64,000 bases of DNA. It comes from Symsagittifera roscoffensis (lineage: Eukaryota; Xenacoelomorpha; Acoela; Convolutidae). The DNA is taken from the NCBI RefSeq assembly GCF_963678635.1, contig NC_087066.1, positions 9,886,723 to 9,950,722 on the forward strand. Direction: 5' to 3'. The notes below the pieces were generated by a model. That model did no database searches. It was not told the DNA's origin and saw only the letters and a program-made list of their open reading frames with translations. Made by a program: the position numbers and the translations under genes. This document shows, piece after piece, positions 29,553-38,494 of this stretch. Numbering within the stretch: the stretch's first letter is position 1; each line of letters opens with the position of its first letter.

Positions 29553-30185
29553 ATGGACAATTTCAACCTGGATGAATTGATGGACCTGGCAGAGGCATAT
29601 GTAGGACCGATGGTAGATGCGATCTATCGTCGGCTGATCGAACGAGACTTCGCTCTGGAGGACCCAGAGGTGGTCATGTTGCTGACCGCCCTGATCAACA
29701 TCTTGGGGCACGACAACCGTGGGGACCGCCCCACGGAAGTCCTGTTGATGGCAGCATATGGAGAAAGAGGAGTACTAGACCGCCCGAACATGAGAGTGAT
29801 GAGGTGGAGAAACGGGGCTCTCTCAGGGAGTGACTTGGCGAATGAGCCTGGATTGGGAAGTTCTAGGACTTACCAACCAGGTGAGATGCCAATGCCCTCT
29901 AAGCCTAAACCTGGGCTGACGAGAATGCATCGGGAGATGAACAGCGAGGCGACCTCGTCTGGTTCACCACTGAGAGCAGCTGTGCCACCAAAAAGGGCGA
30001 AAAAAACACAGAAGGTTCAGACGAACCAAACCATACAAGATCTGGACGAGATGAACGATCAGCTGAGAAGTACGAAGAAGGAGTTAGACGATATGACCAG
30101 AAGCATGCTCCAGATGGAGGAAGATCGGGACATGTGGAGAAAGTTGTTTGAAGACTGCAACAAAAAGCAGGGCCAAGAGATCTAA
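29553..30185 (+). CDS. ORF B part 1: coiled-coil protein N-terminal to the SGNH region
   Basis: 210 codons starting at ATG. An N-terminal helical, acidic segment (MDNFNLDELMDLAEAYV) is followed by a Pro/Ser-rich linker with a basic patch (PPKRAKKTQK) and a strongly predicted coiled coil (about residues 155-205) that runs directly into the TAA at 30183. The same frame stays open after the stop, and the heptad-like, charged sequence (RLRQEYKERSEQV) continues across it, so the stop falls inside a coiled coil. I recognise no named family. It follows gag-pol in all-plus-strand order and is probably the N-terminus of a larger protein that includes the SGNH domain. Confidence 0.75.
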   Translation: MDNFNLDELMDLAEAYVGPMVDAIYRRLIERDFALEDPEVVMLLTALINILGHDNRGDRPTEVLLMAAYGERGVLDRPNMRVMRWRNGALSGSDLANEPGLGSSRTYQPGEMPMPSKPKPGLTRMHREMNSEATSSGSPLRAAVPPKRAKKTQKVQTNQTIQDLDEMNDQLRSTKKELDDMTRSMLQMEEDRDMWRKLFEDCNKKQGQEI

Positions 30186-32198
30186 CGCTTAAGGCAGGAA
30201 TACAAAGAGCGATCGGAGCAGGTGGCGTTGACAACGGCCGTGGAGAAAGTGATACCTGCAAGGGATATTCCTCGTGGGCAGTCCCCGATGGAGCTCTTGA
30301 CACCTCGAGAAATGAGTCAAACAACGGAGACACGGCTTCCAGCAGAGACGAACCGAGTAACAATCCCGGATCCTAGTGACACCTTGGGTGATCCCGTCGT
30401 AGAACAGACAGTGAGAAAACTGATAGAGACAGCTGGACGATTGGTCGCTAACAAGAATGCACCAGGTTCCGGGGTGACTGCACCCTATGGAACGATTGAC
30501 GATACGGGCAGAGTACAACTCTCCCAGACAGTAATCAGACAAGGGATGAGTAACGTGACACCACTCATGGGGAACTCGAGAATCCCAGAGAGGAAAGTAA
30601 GGAAGATGCCAGCGAAGAAAGTGTCTCGTGTAATAGACGTGCAGAAGAATAATCAATTGAAGTATAATTTCACGGGAGTTCCGGAGACAGATCCGAGGGC
30701 CTGCTTCAATCGAGCTACCTGGAGCCCGGCTGTGAACCTGCGGCAACCACCCCTCGGGACATCTCACCTGATATTGGGAGACAGCTTAGTCAGAGTGCTG
30801 TCGAATTTGAGGACCTCATGGGTCACCACGGTGATGGCCTTTGGAGGCGCGACGATTGCCCAATTATATCGCATGGTGGAGCTGATGAATCCAGGGAAGA
30901 TACCCAATGTGATGATCTTAGTTGGGACGAATGATATCTCCAGAGGATCAGATGAGCAGGAAGCACTGTGGGAATCAATGATGGTGCGTTTGTTCACTAC
31001 TCTCTGGCAGAAGTTCAGTTGCGCGGTACTGACCGTTTGTACGGTGCCAATGAACGCAAGAAGCCTGACAGCATCAGGAAGAAGGCACAACGAGGGAGTC
31101 ATGAGATGGAACAACATCTTGAGAAACCTAGCAAATCGAAATGCCGGAAGAATGATCCTCATGGACATTGAACATGAATTGAGAGCCATGGATCAAGCCA
31201 GACTGACCACAGATGGCATCCACTTCGACAGTGTCGAAGGACAAGCTTGGTTGAATCGAGTCTTCCAAGAACGGTTGGATGAGCTGGAAGCAGAACTCTT
31301 TGACACAGGAGTGCTGAAGGAAGAGGGAACGGTGAGTGATACGGTGATCACCACCTTTGTGCCTCCTAACCTGGAAACACGCTTGGGTACGGTCCCAGCC
31401 GTCACAAATTACCGGCAACAAAGCTCCAGTGAACCAGGTCGAAGAACAGACGTACAGGATCGGTTGGGAGAAGCACCGATGAGGAGGACAATTCATCCTA
31501 GGAGAAGGATAGGACCTGTCAACCAACCAATCGAAGAAGTAGCAGGCACATCTAGATCGGAGACTAGATCGGAGACGACGAGTACCAGTCGAGAGGAGAG
31601 ACCGAGCAGAGGCTCATTGATGTGGTCGCGATCCATACCGTCTCCTTGGCATATATACAAAGACGAACTAATGAAGCTGGACCTACAGAGAGTGAGCTTC
31701 ATCGAAGATGCGAGGAGGATGCTGAATGGAGCGACGCTATCCGTCAGCAGATTGTACTCGATAACCGGCGTAGACTGGTTGATAGCCGCGAGCATAAATT
31801 TCAGCTCCACGACGGCCTTGAGATTTGCCGACTTAGAGGGACTGCCTTCCAACAACACAATGGGACCTGTGAATGCAAGACCGTTGCAAGATGTGAGATT
31901 GAACCATGATGAGAGGAATCGTGAAGAGAGACCAGGAAGATTCCTGACGGCGAGAGCGCCGATTGGACAACACGTGAAGATATTTAGGCAATTGACGACA
32001 CCACCTGGTCATGTGAAGGAGAGAGTGTACCCAAAACTAGTGAACCAAGATGGTGATGCCCAGAGATATGGCGGATTGACAGCGATAAAGAAAGATGAGA
32101 CCATCTTCGCCGCCTACGACAAAGCAGAGATGAGAAAGGCCAAAATCATGGTAGTAGCGAATTTAGAGTTCGTGTACACCTCTAAGTCTTTGTTTTGA
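30186..32198 (+). CDS. ORF B part 2: SGNH-hydrolase domain protein
   Basis: 671 codons open after the TAA. The first ATG lies only about 100 bp in (about 30288), which fits continuation from part 1. Residues equivalent to 30765-31300 form an SGNH (GDSL-like) hydrolase: block I LILGDSLVRVL with nucleophile Ser at 30783-30785, block II FGGATIAQL, block III ILVGTNDIS (Asn 30930, Asp 30933), and block V DGIHFDSVEGQ with catalytic Asp (31212) and His (31221). All catalytic residues are present. Such enzymes cleave ester bonds, for example acetyl groups on lipids or sugars. Related domains occur in ORF1 of some LINEs, but are unusual in LTR elements. The C-terminal 250 residues are Ser/Arg-rich and then structured, ending in KIMVVANLEFVYTSKSLF just before a TGA (32196-32198). 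The substrate is unknown. Confidence 0.82.
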   Translation, partial: RLRQEYKERSEQVALTTAVEKVIPARDIPRGQSPMELLTPREMSQTTETRLPAETNRVTIPDPSDTLGDPVVEQTVRKLIETAGRLVANKNAPGSGVTAPYGTIDDTGRVQLSQTVIRQGMSNVTPLMGNSRIPERKVRKMPAKKVSRVIDVQKNNQLKYNFTGVPETDPRACFNRATWSPAVNLRQPPLGTSHLILGDSLVRVLSNLRTSWVTTVMAFGGATIAQLYRMVELMNPGKIPNVMILVGTNDISRGSDEQEALWESMMVRLFTTLWQKFSCAVLTVCTVPMNARSLTASGRRHNEGVMRWNNILRNLANRNAGRMILMDIEHELRAMDQARLTTDGIHFDSVEGQAWLNRVFQERLDELEAELFDTGVLKEEGTVSDTVITTFVPPNLETRLGTVPAVTNYRQQSSSEPGRRTDVQDRLGEAPMRRTIHPRRRIGPVNQPIEEVAGTSRSETRSETTSTSREERPSRGSLMWSRSIPSPWHIYKDELMKLDLQRVSFIEDARRMLNGATLSVSRLYSITGVDWLIAASINFSSTTALRFADLEGLPSNNTMGPVNARPLQDVRLNHDERNREERPGRFLTARAPIGQHVKIFRQLTTPPGHVKERVYPKLVNQDGDAQRYGGLTAIKKDETIFAAYDKAEMRKAKIMVVANLEFVYTSKSLF

Positions 32199-34817
32199 CC
32201 GGACGTCATAATGCTGGCCGCAGTTGACCTAGACCTATTGCAATCAGTGTCATTGGCTATAGGGGTACAAAGGCAGACAGAAATGAACCCGATAACGATT
32301 GTGTTTGCTGGCATCAATGACCATCTACACAGTAGAGGTTTTCTGAGCAGGCTCAGAGATCCTGCAACAGCAGAAAACGCAGTAAGGCCAGCGATAAAAG
32401 ACATCCTGGAGTCGATGGGTGAAGTGGTGGACGCGACGAAGGAGGGATCATTCAATAAAGTGACGTTGAGAGTAGTATTTGCGTTGTCTCCGGGATATGC
32501 ACATCTCCCGGATGGACTGAAATTTGTGTATGCAATGGTAGCCTTACTTTCGGAGGGAAAATATGATGTGATCATATCAGCCCCGAATCGCATGATAGAA
32601 ATGGAGAACCTGAGGCCACTTAAGGCTGAACTGCCTGCAGTATGGTCATATATCTCAAACGCGATGAGAGGGTTCAAGGACCACGCGCTACACATGTTAG
32701 TGTTGGACGAAGTGCTGGGGTTGGAACTGTCCAACTTCAGTCGGCAACTCAAACTGAAACCAGGAATAGATGACGACCATCGAGTGATCACGGCAATGTC
32801 CAACGACTTGTGGTTCCGAGCAATGGAAGTGGCGAGTGAAGACACGAGAAGAAAGAATTCACTGGAGACGAGAGCTCATCTGGAAGCGATGGTGCTGAGA
32901 ACCAAGCCGGAAGCAAACCAGTGGCTACACCTGAATCCTAGAGTAGCGGCATTGGGTGCAGATGCTTTTCAGCAAGGCCCAGTAATGATCACTAAGATAC
33001 ACGCCTACTTGTTGAAGGAGGTGAACTTGGCGGAAAATGCCGGAGAAAAGACAGCTGAGTTCGTGAACAGAATGTGTCAGATTACTCTGGAAACCTTCTG
33101 GACCCAGGAAGTGAAGGGACAGGAGGGATTTGAAAGGACAGACAGCATGCTAGAAGGGTTGGGAGCCGGATGGACCGCGTCCTTCTTGGCAAAAGTTTAC
33201 CCGAAAATCTCGCACTATTTGATAAAGGAATTCCTCCAAGCAGTAGTGAAAGTATCGATAGTGGAATTAATAGCCTTGTTCGTGACGTTCGGAGCGGAGA
33301 GTTTCGTAAAAGGACCGGCGATACTGCTTACGGACGGAATACAGAACCTGCGACTAGATGGACTTCTGACATTGATCGCAATAACCCACGGAAACTTGGG
33401 AGGACTGATGAAACTGGCACGTTGTCCAGAGCAGATGAAAGAGAGAGTGAGGAATCTGGATATGAAGAAATCCACAGACTCGTGGAACAAAATAAGAGAC
33501 CTGAGACACACTCTTATCCAGTATCTCTTGCAGCAAAATCGCTTTGGAACCGGAGAAGACGAGACAATTGAAAGAGAGGAAGATGTTAGACGACATGTTG
33601 GAGGCATGCCGCTATTAACAGATTTGAGCTTAGCTATGAGAATCGATCCCTTGGCGCTGATCAGAGGAGTCACGGAGTTCGTGACAGTGATCTATGGACC
33701 AGCAGTCACCTTTGCGTTCCCTGATGTTAAAGTGGAAGCATATAGGAGGTCGGTGCTGCACCTGAACCTCATATCGGCAGTGGACGGTAGTACACTGAAC
33801 TGGTGTGAGCAGCACGCATTGCGAGAGCTCATGAGTGAAGATCTGTTATTTGCGAAAATATCGGAGCCAGAGATGACAGTCATCAATTTTGACGATCACT
33901 TCTGTGACCGCATGGGAGAAGTAGAAAGAGGGCACATCGAGGTGTTTCCAAAGCTTTGGAATCTGAGGCCCTATGACAAAACGAATGGTGAAATGACCAG
34001 AGTGCCTCGTCTCACAGCAGCCTATCACAAAGTGAGAGAAGAGACGAAGGACTGGGGCGATTACAAGAAGCTACCGGAGGCAATCCCTGAATTCCCTCTG
34101 ATAAGAAGGATGCTGCTCGGAGCAGTCTCCGTAGTACAAACTCCTAGATTGAGAGCATTCGAAACCAATGAAAGGAGAGTAGGGAATTTCATGGGAACGA
34201 TGGATCCATACTTCGTAGGGAGAAATGCCGCCGTGTTACAGTACACACGATTTGCATACACGGATCAAGCGACGAGAAGGCGAATAAGCAACGCCGCTAC
34301 TCCCAAGCCTGGAATATTTGATGAGGAATGGAAAGGACTAGGCTTAGCTCCGATGAGAATGAGAGGCAGGACAGAATTGCCTGAAGCTTCATTGATCCTG
34401 ACCAGTGTGAGGAAGGAGATGAAAGTTGGAGGAGTATTGCAGACGAGAACTTTCCTAGCACCCTTCGGCTGCGAAGAAATCAAAGTGGTCCATGGAGAAC
34501 AGGAAGACAAATCGGCCGGTACATTGCTCATACCGAGATTCCATGAAGAAGCCGACAATGACGAACAAGGACCATCGAACTCGAATAAGGATAAGTCAGA
34601 AGGAGATGACGGACAGGGTGGAAGCCGTCAGACTGAAGAACCCATGCAACAAGATCAAGCTGGTGGGGAAGACGACAGGGCATCGACAGGAGGAACATCC
34701 AGCCTGGATTTTAACATCTTCAGTGATCTTGAAAACAATGCGGATACTTGGAAGCAACTGAGCCAGCGGATGAAGGCACCTCGACACTGGAGCCTCCGTC
34801 AGCCTTTATGGAAATGA
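32199..34817 (+). CDS. ORF B part 3: second SGNH-like region and unknown helical domain
   Basis: 873 codons in the same frame after the TGA, with ATG at 32211. The first 80 residues contain ITIVFAGINDHL (about 32305), which resembles SGNH block III (GxND). The strand before the TGA (IMVVANLEFVY) would fill the place of block I, but with no Ser, and I see no DxxH. This looks like a degenerate second SGNH fold split by the stop. The remaining 700 residues are mainly helical, with few cysteines, and no family was recognised. The C-terminus is acidic and rich in Gln/Gly/Ser (QGPSNSNKDKSEGDDGQGG). The TGA stop overlaps an ATG of the next frame (ATGA at 34814-34817), an arrangement known to allow termination-reinitiation in some viruses and LINEs. 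Confidence 0.72.
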   Translation, partial: PDVIMLAAVDLDLLQSVSLAIGVQRQTEMNPITIVFAGINDHLHSRGFLSRLRDPATAENAVRPAIKDILESMGEVVDATKEGSFNKVTLRVVFALSPGYAHLPDGLKFVYAMVALLSEGKYDVIISAPNRMIEMENLRPLKAELPAVWSYISNAMRGFKDHALHMLVLDEVLGLELSNFSRQLKLKPGIDDDHRVITAMSNDLWFRAMEVASEDTRRKNSLETRAHLEAMVLRTKPEANQWLHLNPRVAALGADAFQQGPVMITKIHAYLLKEVNLAENAGEKTAEFVNRMCQITLETFWTQEVKGQEGFERTDSMLEGLGAGWTASFLAKVYPKISHYLIKEFLQAVVKVSIVELIALFVTFGAESFVKGPAILLTDGIQNLRLDGLLTLIAITHGNLGGLMKLARCPEQMKERVRNLDMKKSTDSWNKIRDLRHTLIQYLLQQNRFGTGEDETIEREEDVRRHVGGMPLLTDLSLAMRIDPLALIRGVTEFVTVIYGPAVTFAFPDVKVEAYRRSVLHLNLISAVDGSTLNWCEQHALRELMSEDLLFAKISEPEMTVINFDDHFCDRMGEVERGHIEVFPKLWNLRPYDKTNGEMTRVPRLTAAYHKVREETKDWGDYKKLPEAIPEFPLIRRMLLGAVSVVQTPRLRAFETNERRVGNFMGTMDPYFVGRNAAVLQYTRFAYTDQATRRRISNAATPKPGIFDEEWKGLGLAPMRMRGRTELPEASLILTSVRKEMKVGGVLQTRTFLAPFGCEEIKVVHGEQEDKSAGTLLIPRFHEEADNDEQGPSNSNKDKSEGDDGQGGSRQTEEPMQQDQAGGEDDRASTGGTSSLDFNIFSDLENNADTWKQLSQRMKAPRHWSLRQPLWK

Positions 34818-36430
34818 AACGGAATTTGCCGGAGAGCAGCTCTCCTGGCAATTCAAGAAATAACGACCAGAGAATCCTCATGGAATCACCTAGGAGGAGA
34901 AGAATAGAGGCCTCAGCCAGAGTACCCTTCTTGGGAACGCTGCCCGAAGAAGAATGGGAAGTACATCACCGAGACCACGAGAGTAGGACGGGATGTAAGC
35001 TGGACAGAGTGGCGTTCATGGAAGAAGTCTGGACTGTGGTTCAGAGCTATGGGACCCAATCCATTCTCAAAACAGGTCTCAATCAACCCTTGATGAGAGA
35101 AGTACTTGACAAGCTTGATGAGTGTGAAGGAAGACCGAGTGAGTTATTGATCGACTCAGCTACTGACGAGAGTGAAGCGAATTCTCCCATCAAGATGACA
35201 CCGCAGGACGATGGAGAGGTGGTGTACCTGTCAAGGACCAGGAGAGGAACGATGCGATCGAAAATGGTGATTGATAAAATCAATGCGATGAAAATGAAGT
35301 TAGGCAGCAGAGTGATGCCGAGGAGAATTGGAAAGACAAAAGTGGATTCAGAAATATCGATGAAAGCTGGTAACTCAGCGAAAAAGAAGCGAGTCGAAGA
35401 AGTCATGGATTTGGGGCAAGGTGATTATCAATTGTCTGGCACAGATAGAATATTAACCGATATAGCGATGGTGCCACCCATTCTCATGGCGGGGATAAAG
35501 TCAACCGGTTATAAATCCAAAAGGAGTGACCGCACTCTGACTGGAGCAACGTTAGAAATGGAAATACTCAGCCAATGTGGAGAGAGCAAAATGAGGGACT
35601 TCAAGCCATCTCCCATGAATCATGGAAAGGGAAGTGTTGCAGGACAACTAACACCAGTGGAATACAACCGACTAACCGTGTCGGAGACAGTGTCGATAGA
35701 TGAACCCACCGGTGGATACATGGAGATGTTGGAATACCGAAACTCGGCTAGAGGGTATGTAATGGCCCTGGAAGACGAAAAAGCCATGGAGGGTTATCTG
35801 GAAATGATGTTGCAAGGCACCACCCTCAAGCAGAAGGCGTATGGAACTTTGGCGTCGTCTGACGTAGAGGCGGAAACGATCGAGCAGTTAGTGAGCCTTC
35901 CATGGAAAGCAGTAGTGTTGAGGTATTTCGAGGAAGAAATGAGGACTACGCCAAGAATACATGCTCTCGTGGCAGTACCTTACGTAAGGACAGAGTTACA
36001 ACTCAGGTTCGCCTGGTGTATGATGGGACTGACTCGCGAAGAATATGATTCAGAAGAAAGAAAGAGATCAAAAGAAGGAAAGGTTTTCCTTATGACAAAT
36101 CTGAGGGATCTGATAGTCCAGGAGGGAGCAGCAGTAGCGTGTGCGAAGCGGAGAGACGCTCTCTGTTTCATTCGATTCCTGATAGAGCAGATTTCAGTAC
36201 CTGCATTAAACACTTGTGTTAAAATGTTGAGGGAAGGCGATGAGCGAACGAAAGCCTTGTTCTTACTAGCAATGCTGGAGATGCAGCAAAGTAAACCGAT
36301 GAGGGTGAACATGAAAGAACCTGAAGAATTGGAACCCATGAAAAAGATAGACGAGATCAGGAGATTCTCAAACAAGGAGTTGAGACTCACTAAAGAATCT
36401 ATGGGAGCATTGCCGAAATCCAGTGAATAA
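34808..36430 (+). CDS. ORF C part 1: unknown protein
   Basis: A frame one base back from ORF B. It is open from 34748, but the first ATGs are 34808 and 34814, the latter overlapping the stop of ORF B. About 540 residues. The N-terminus is polar and basic (RRRRIEASARVPFLG), followed by an acidic linker, a Lys-rich stretch, then a helical domain with conserved-looking WKAVVLRYFEEE, LQLRFAWCMM and ALCFIRFLIEQI. I see no signal peptide, convincing membrane segment, protease site or fusion peptide, so it is not an obvious envelope. It ends with TAA at 36428, after which the frame stays open. No family recognised. Confidence 0.7.
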   Translation: MEMKRNLPESSSPGNSRNNDQRILMESPRRRRIEASARVPFLGTLPEEEWEVHHRDHESRTGCKLDRVAFMEEVWTVVQSYGTQSILKTGLNQPLMREVLDKLDECEGRPSELLIDSATDESEANSPIKMTPQDDGEVVYLSRTRRGTMRSKMVIDKINAMKMKLGSRVMPRRIGKTKVDSEISMKAGNSAKKKRVEEVMDLGQGDYQLSGTDRILTDIAMVPPILMAGIKSTGYKSKRSDRTLTGATLEMEILSQCGESKMRDFKPSPMNHGKGSVAGQLTPVEYNRLTVSETVSIDEPTGGYMEMLEYRNSARGYVMALEDEKAMEGYLEMMLQGTTLKQKAYGTLASSDVEAETIEQLVSLPWKAVVLRYFEEEMRTTPRIHALVAVPYVRTELQLRFAWCMMGLTREEYDSEERKRSKEGKVFLMTNLRDLIVQEGAAVACAKRRDALCFIRFLIEQISVPALNTCVKMLREGDERTKALFLLAMLEMQQSKPMRVNMKEPEELEPMKKIDEIRRFSNKELRLTKESMGALPKSSE

Positions 36431-37807
36431 TGTGGACCGATCAAGAAGAAGTCATATAGCTATGTATCTGGGATCTTAGGGATAGCGTACAATCCTTTCC
36501 TGAGTGAAGACATACGTGATTGCTTCTTTGATTATGAGCAGGCGGTGTTACTAAGATTCTGGACGTCCAGAATTGTAACGATTAAAAGCGTCAACAATTC
36601 AAAGGCCAAATTGGGACTGGTCTTGGAAGAAGAGGTGACTGCACCTTCAGTACCAAAATCCGACAAGAGAGTGGAGTTTGGGTTGGGATTCTCAGATGAA
36701 TTACTGAGAACGAGCTTGATGGCAGTGTGGGAATTGATGAGACCATCATGGTGTCCTAGTCCCAACGCTGACTCAATATTACGGGCGACACAAGACGTAC
36801 AGAGGAAACTGAATGCAGACTGTAACCTGCGTGACCTCAACATCATATATAATGTGATGATAACAGCCTCTAAGAGCAACGGAGAAGATAAAGTGGAGTT
36901 GCCTGGCTGGGGACCAGAAGACTGGGTCAAACCTGGTAGCTGTCTGGCGGAAGTCTGTGGACTAGAGGGTCACGTTTGTGGAAGTCTAGACTGTGTGAAA
37001 ACTCTGGAGAAACAACACAAGCAGTTGACAGTATTGTTTGGAAATGTAGTGATGAAAGCAAGAACGGAAACGGAACTGATAGCAGATTGCCATGGAGGAA
37101 CCGATGTGAATCTAGTGACAGCACTAGGATTCTACAGCATATTTGGTTCTTTAGAGTCACTATTGAATCTAGAACAGAAACATGAGATGGTCACAGCCAT
37201 CAGCGTAGAAGTATTCCCAGGAGTTCTGCAGACTGAGCAGAAGTATATAGGAAAATGGAGGGAAGCAATCGAAACAGAGATGAACATCAGACACAGCGAA
37301 ACTTATTGTAGACCATCAGGAGCACGATATTTGGTGGGCTCAACGTTGGCTCCAATGTGCAAGAGCAGATATCCTGTACATTTCGTAGCTGTGGACGTAA
37401 AGAGTACAAGAACGATTGTGGATCAAGCCTTCTCAGTGCCGAAGTGTGTGAGGTTAGCGAGGATGTCTGAAAAGTCTTACGAGTTACTATGTAAGATGTT
37501 CTCAGCAATTCCAGAGAGAACCAAAGAAGAGTTGGAGTCAATACTAGGAAAGAAGTTCATGGGATATGTGAGCGGGAACTTCAGTGACTTCGAAAAACAG
37601 AAACAGGGAGGATCAACTGTCACAGATTGCAATGCAGTAGATGAGAATGATGAAATCCACCGAGTGATGATGGAAGTGGAACCATTGCTGGAAGCTTCGG
37701 GAAAACGTAATTGGAGGAGCATCATGTTGACGCATGATGAGTTTCCTTGCCACTGCTTGCTGCAGACCTGGTGGTATCCCAAGCGTAGTAATCTGATGTT
37801 GATCTGA
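36431..37807 (+). CDS. ORF C part 2: unknown Cys-containing protein segment
   Basis: 459 codons in the frame of ORF C after the TAA. No ATG precedes the structured part (CGPIKKKSYSYVSGILGIAYNPF runs straight on from the stop), so translation probably depends on part 1. It has several Cys (CGLEGHVCGSLDC, PLEGH-like spacing) that could bind metal or form disulfides. The latter half is mixed alpha/beta (YPVHFVAVDVKST). It ends in TGA at 37805-37807, and the frame stays open beyond. No family recognised. Confidence 0.65.
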   Translation, partial: CGPIKKKSYSYVSGILGIAYNPFLSEDIRDCFFDYEQAVLLRFWTSRIVTIKSVNNSKAKLGLVLEEEVTAPSVPKSDKRVEFGLGFSDELLRTSLMAVWELMRPSWCPSPNADSILRATQDVQRKLNADCNLRDLNIIYNVMITASKSNGEDKVELPGWGPEDWVKPGSCLAEVCGLEGHVCGSLDCVKTLEKQHKQLTVLFGNVVMKARTETELIADCHGGTDVNLVTALGFYSIFGSLESLLNLEQKHEMVTAISVEVFPGVLQTEQKYIGKWREAIETEMNIRHSETYCRPSGARYLVGSTLAPMCKSRYPVHFVAVDVKSTRTIVDQAFSVPKCVRLARMSEKSYELLCKMFSAIPERTKEELESILGKKFMGYVSGNFSDFEKQKQGGSTVTDCNAVDENDEIHRVMMEVEPLLEASGKRNWRSIMLTHDEFPCHCLLQTWWYPKRSNLMLI

Positions 37808-38494
37808 GACTCTGGAGAGCTGCTCTCCATGGGTTTACCAGATTCATCACAGCCCGTAACAATAGTGATAGCGGGAGTTATGATGGCGATACGATGGCTG
37901 GAAGCTCATGTGAGAGAAAATAATAGACAGGAGGCACCGACGAGAGAACAATTACGGAAATTAGATTGTCTAAAAGATTTAGATCTTTTTGAGACAATGT
38001 GCAAAGTTCTAAACATTCCGATGGAAGTGAAGAAGATATGGGCAAGAAAACGATTGATGCCATGGTTCAGAGCTAACATGACTGCATGGTTGTACGAGTA
38101 TGCGAAAAAGCATATGTCGAAGCATGGCAGAGTATACAGTGAATATCAGCTGGACATTGGGGCAGGAGCTTTCAAGCGAGCTTTCGTGACCCATCGGAAT
38201 GCAGTGACCACCGCTGTGAAAAGAATTTCCAGGACGAGCGAGCGTAGTGGAAATGAGAAGGCAGAGATGCTGAAAGAAGATTTGGAGAGAAACGTGACGT
38301 TGTGTCTCCACAACAGCTTCTGTAGAAACAGAGAATCAAACGTGGATCCCCTACCTTGCTGTAAACAGAGGGTGGAAGAGCAGAAGTGTTGGAGGACGGC
38401 TTCCAACAGCGTCAGGATAGTCAATGACGTGCTACAAGACACGGAAACCGAAAGTGCGGAGTCAGTGTCACAGGAGGAGGAAATGGAGCATTGA
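37808..38494 (+). CDS. ORF C part 3: unknown C-terminal segment
   Basis: 229 codons after the TGA in the same frame, with ATG at 37829. It starts with a short hydrophobic helix (VTIVIAGVMMAIRWLEA), possibly a buried or weakly membrane-active helix, then basic helices (KKIWARKRLMPWFRANM) and a Cys-containing tail (LCLHNSFCRNR, PLPCCKQR), ending acidic (QEEEMEH). It is the last coding sequence before the 3' LTR. No family recognised, and I would not call it an envelope. Confidence 0.62.
   Translation, partial: DSGELLSMGLPDSSQPVTIVIAGVMMAIRWLEAHVRENNRQEAPTREQLRKLDCLKDLDLFETMCKVLNIPMEVKKIWARKRLMPWFRANMTAWLYEYAKKHMSKHGRVYSEYQLDIGAGAFKRAFVTHRNAVTTAVKRISRTSERSGNEKAEMLKEDLERNVTLCLHNSFCRNRESNVDPLPCCKQRVEEQKCWRTASNSVRIVNDVLQDTETESAESVSQEEEMEH

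Noticed and set aside
37829-38494. An envelope glycoprotein at the end of the giant element
   Set aside because: Only one short hydrophobic stretch, no signal peptide, no cleavage site and no anchor.
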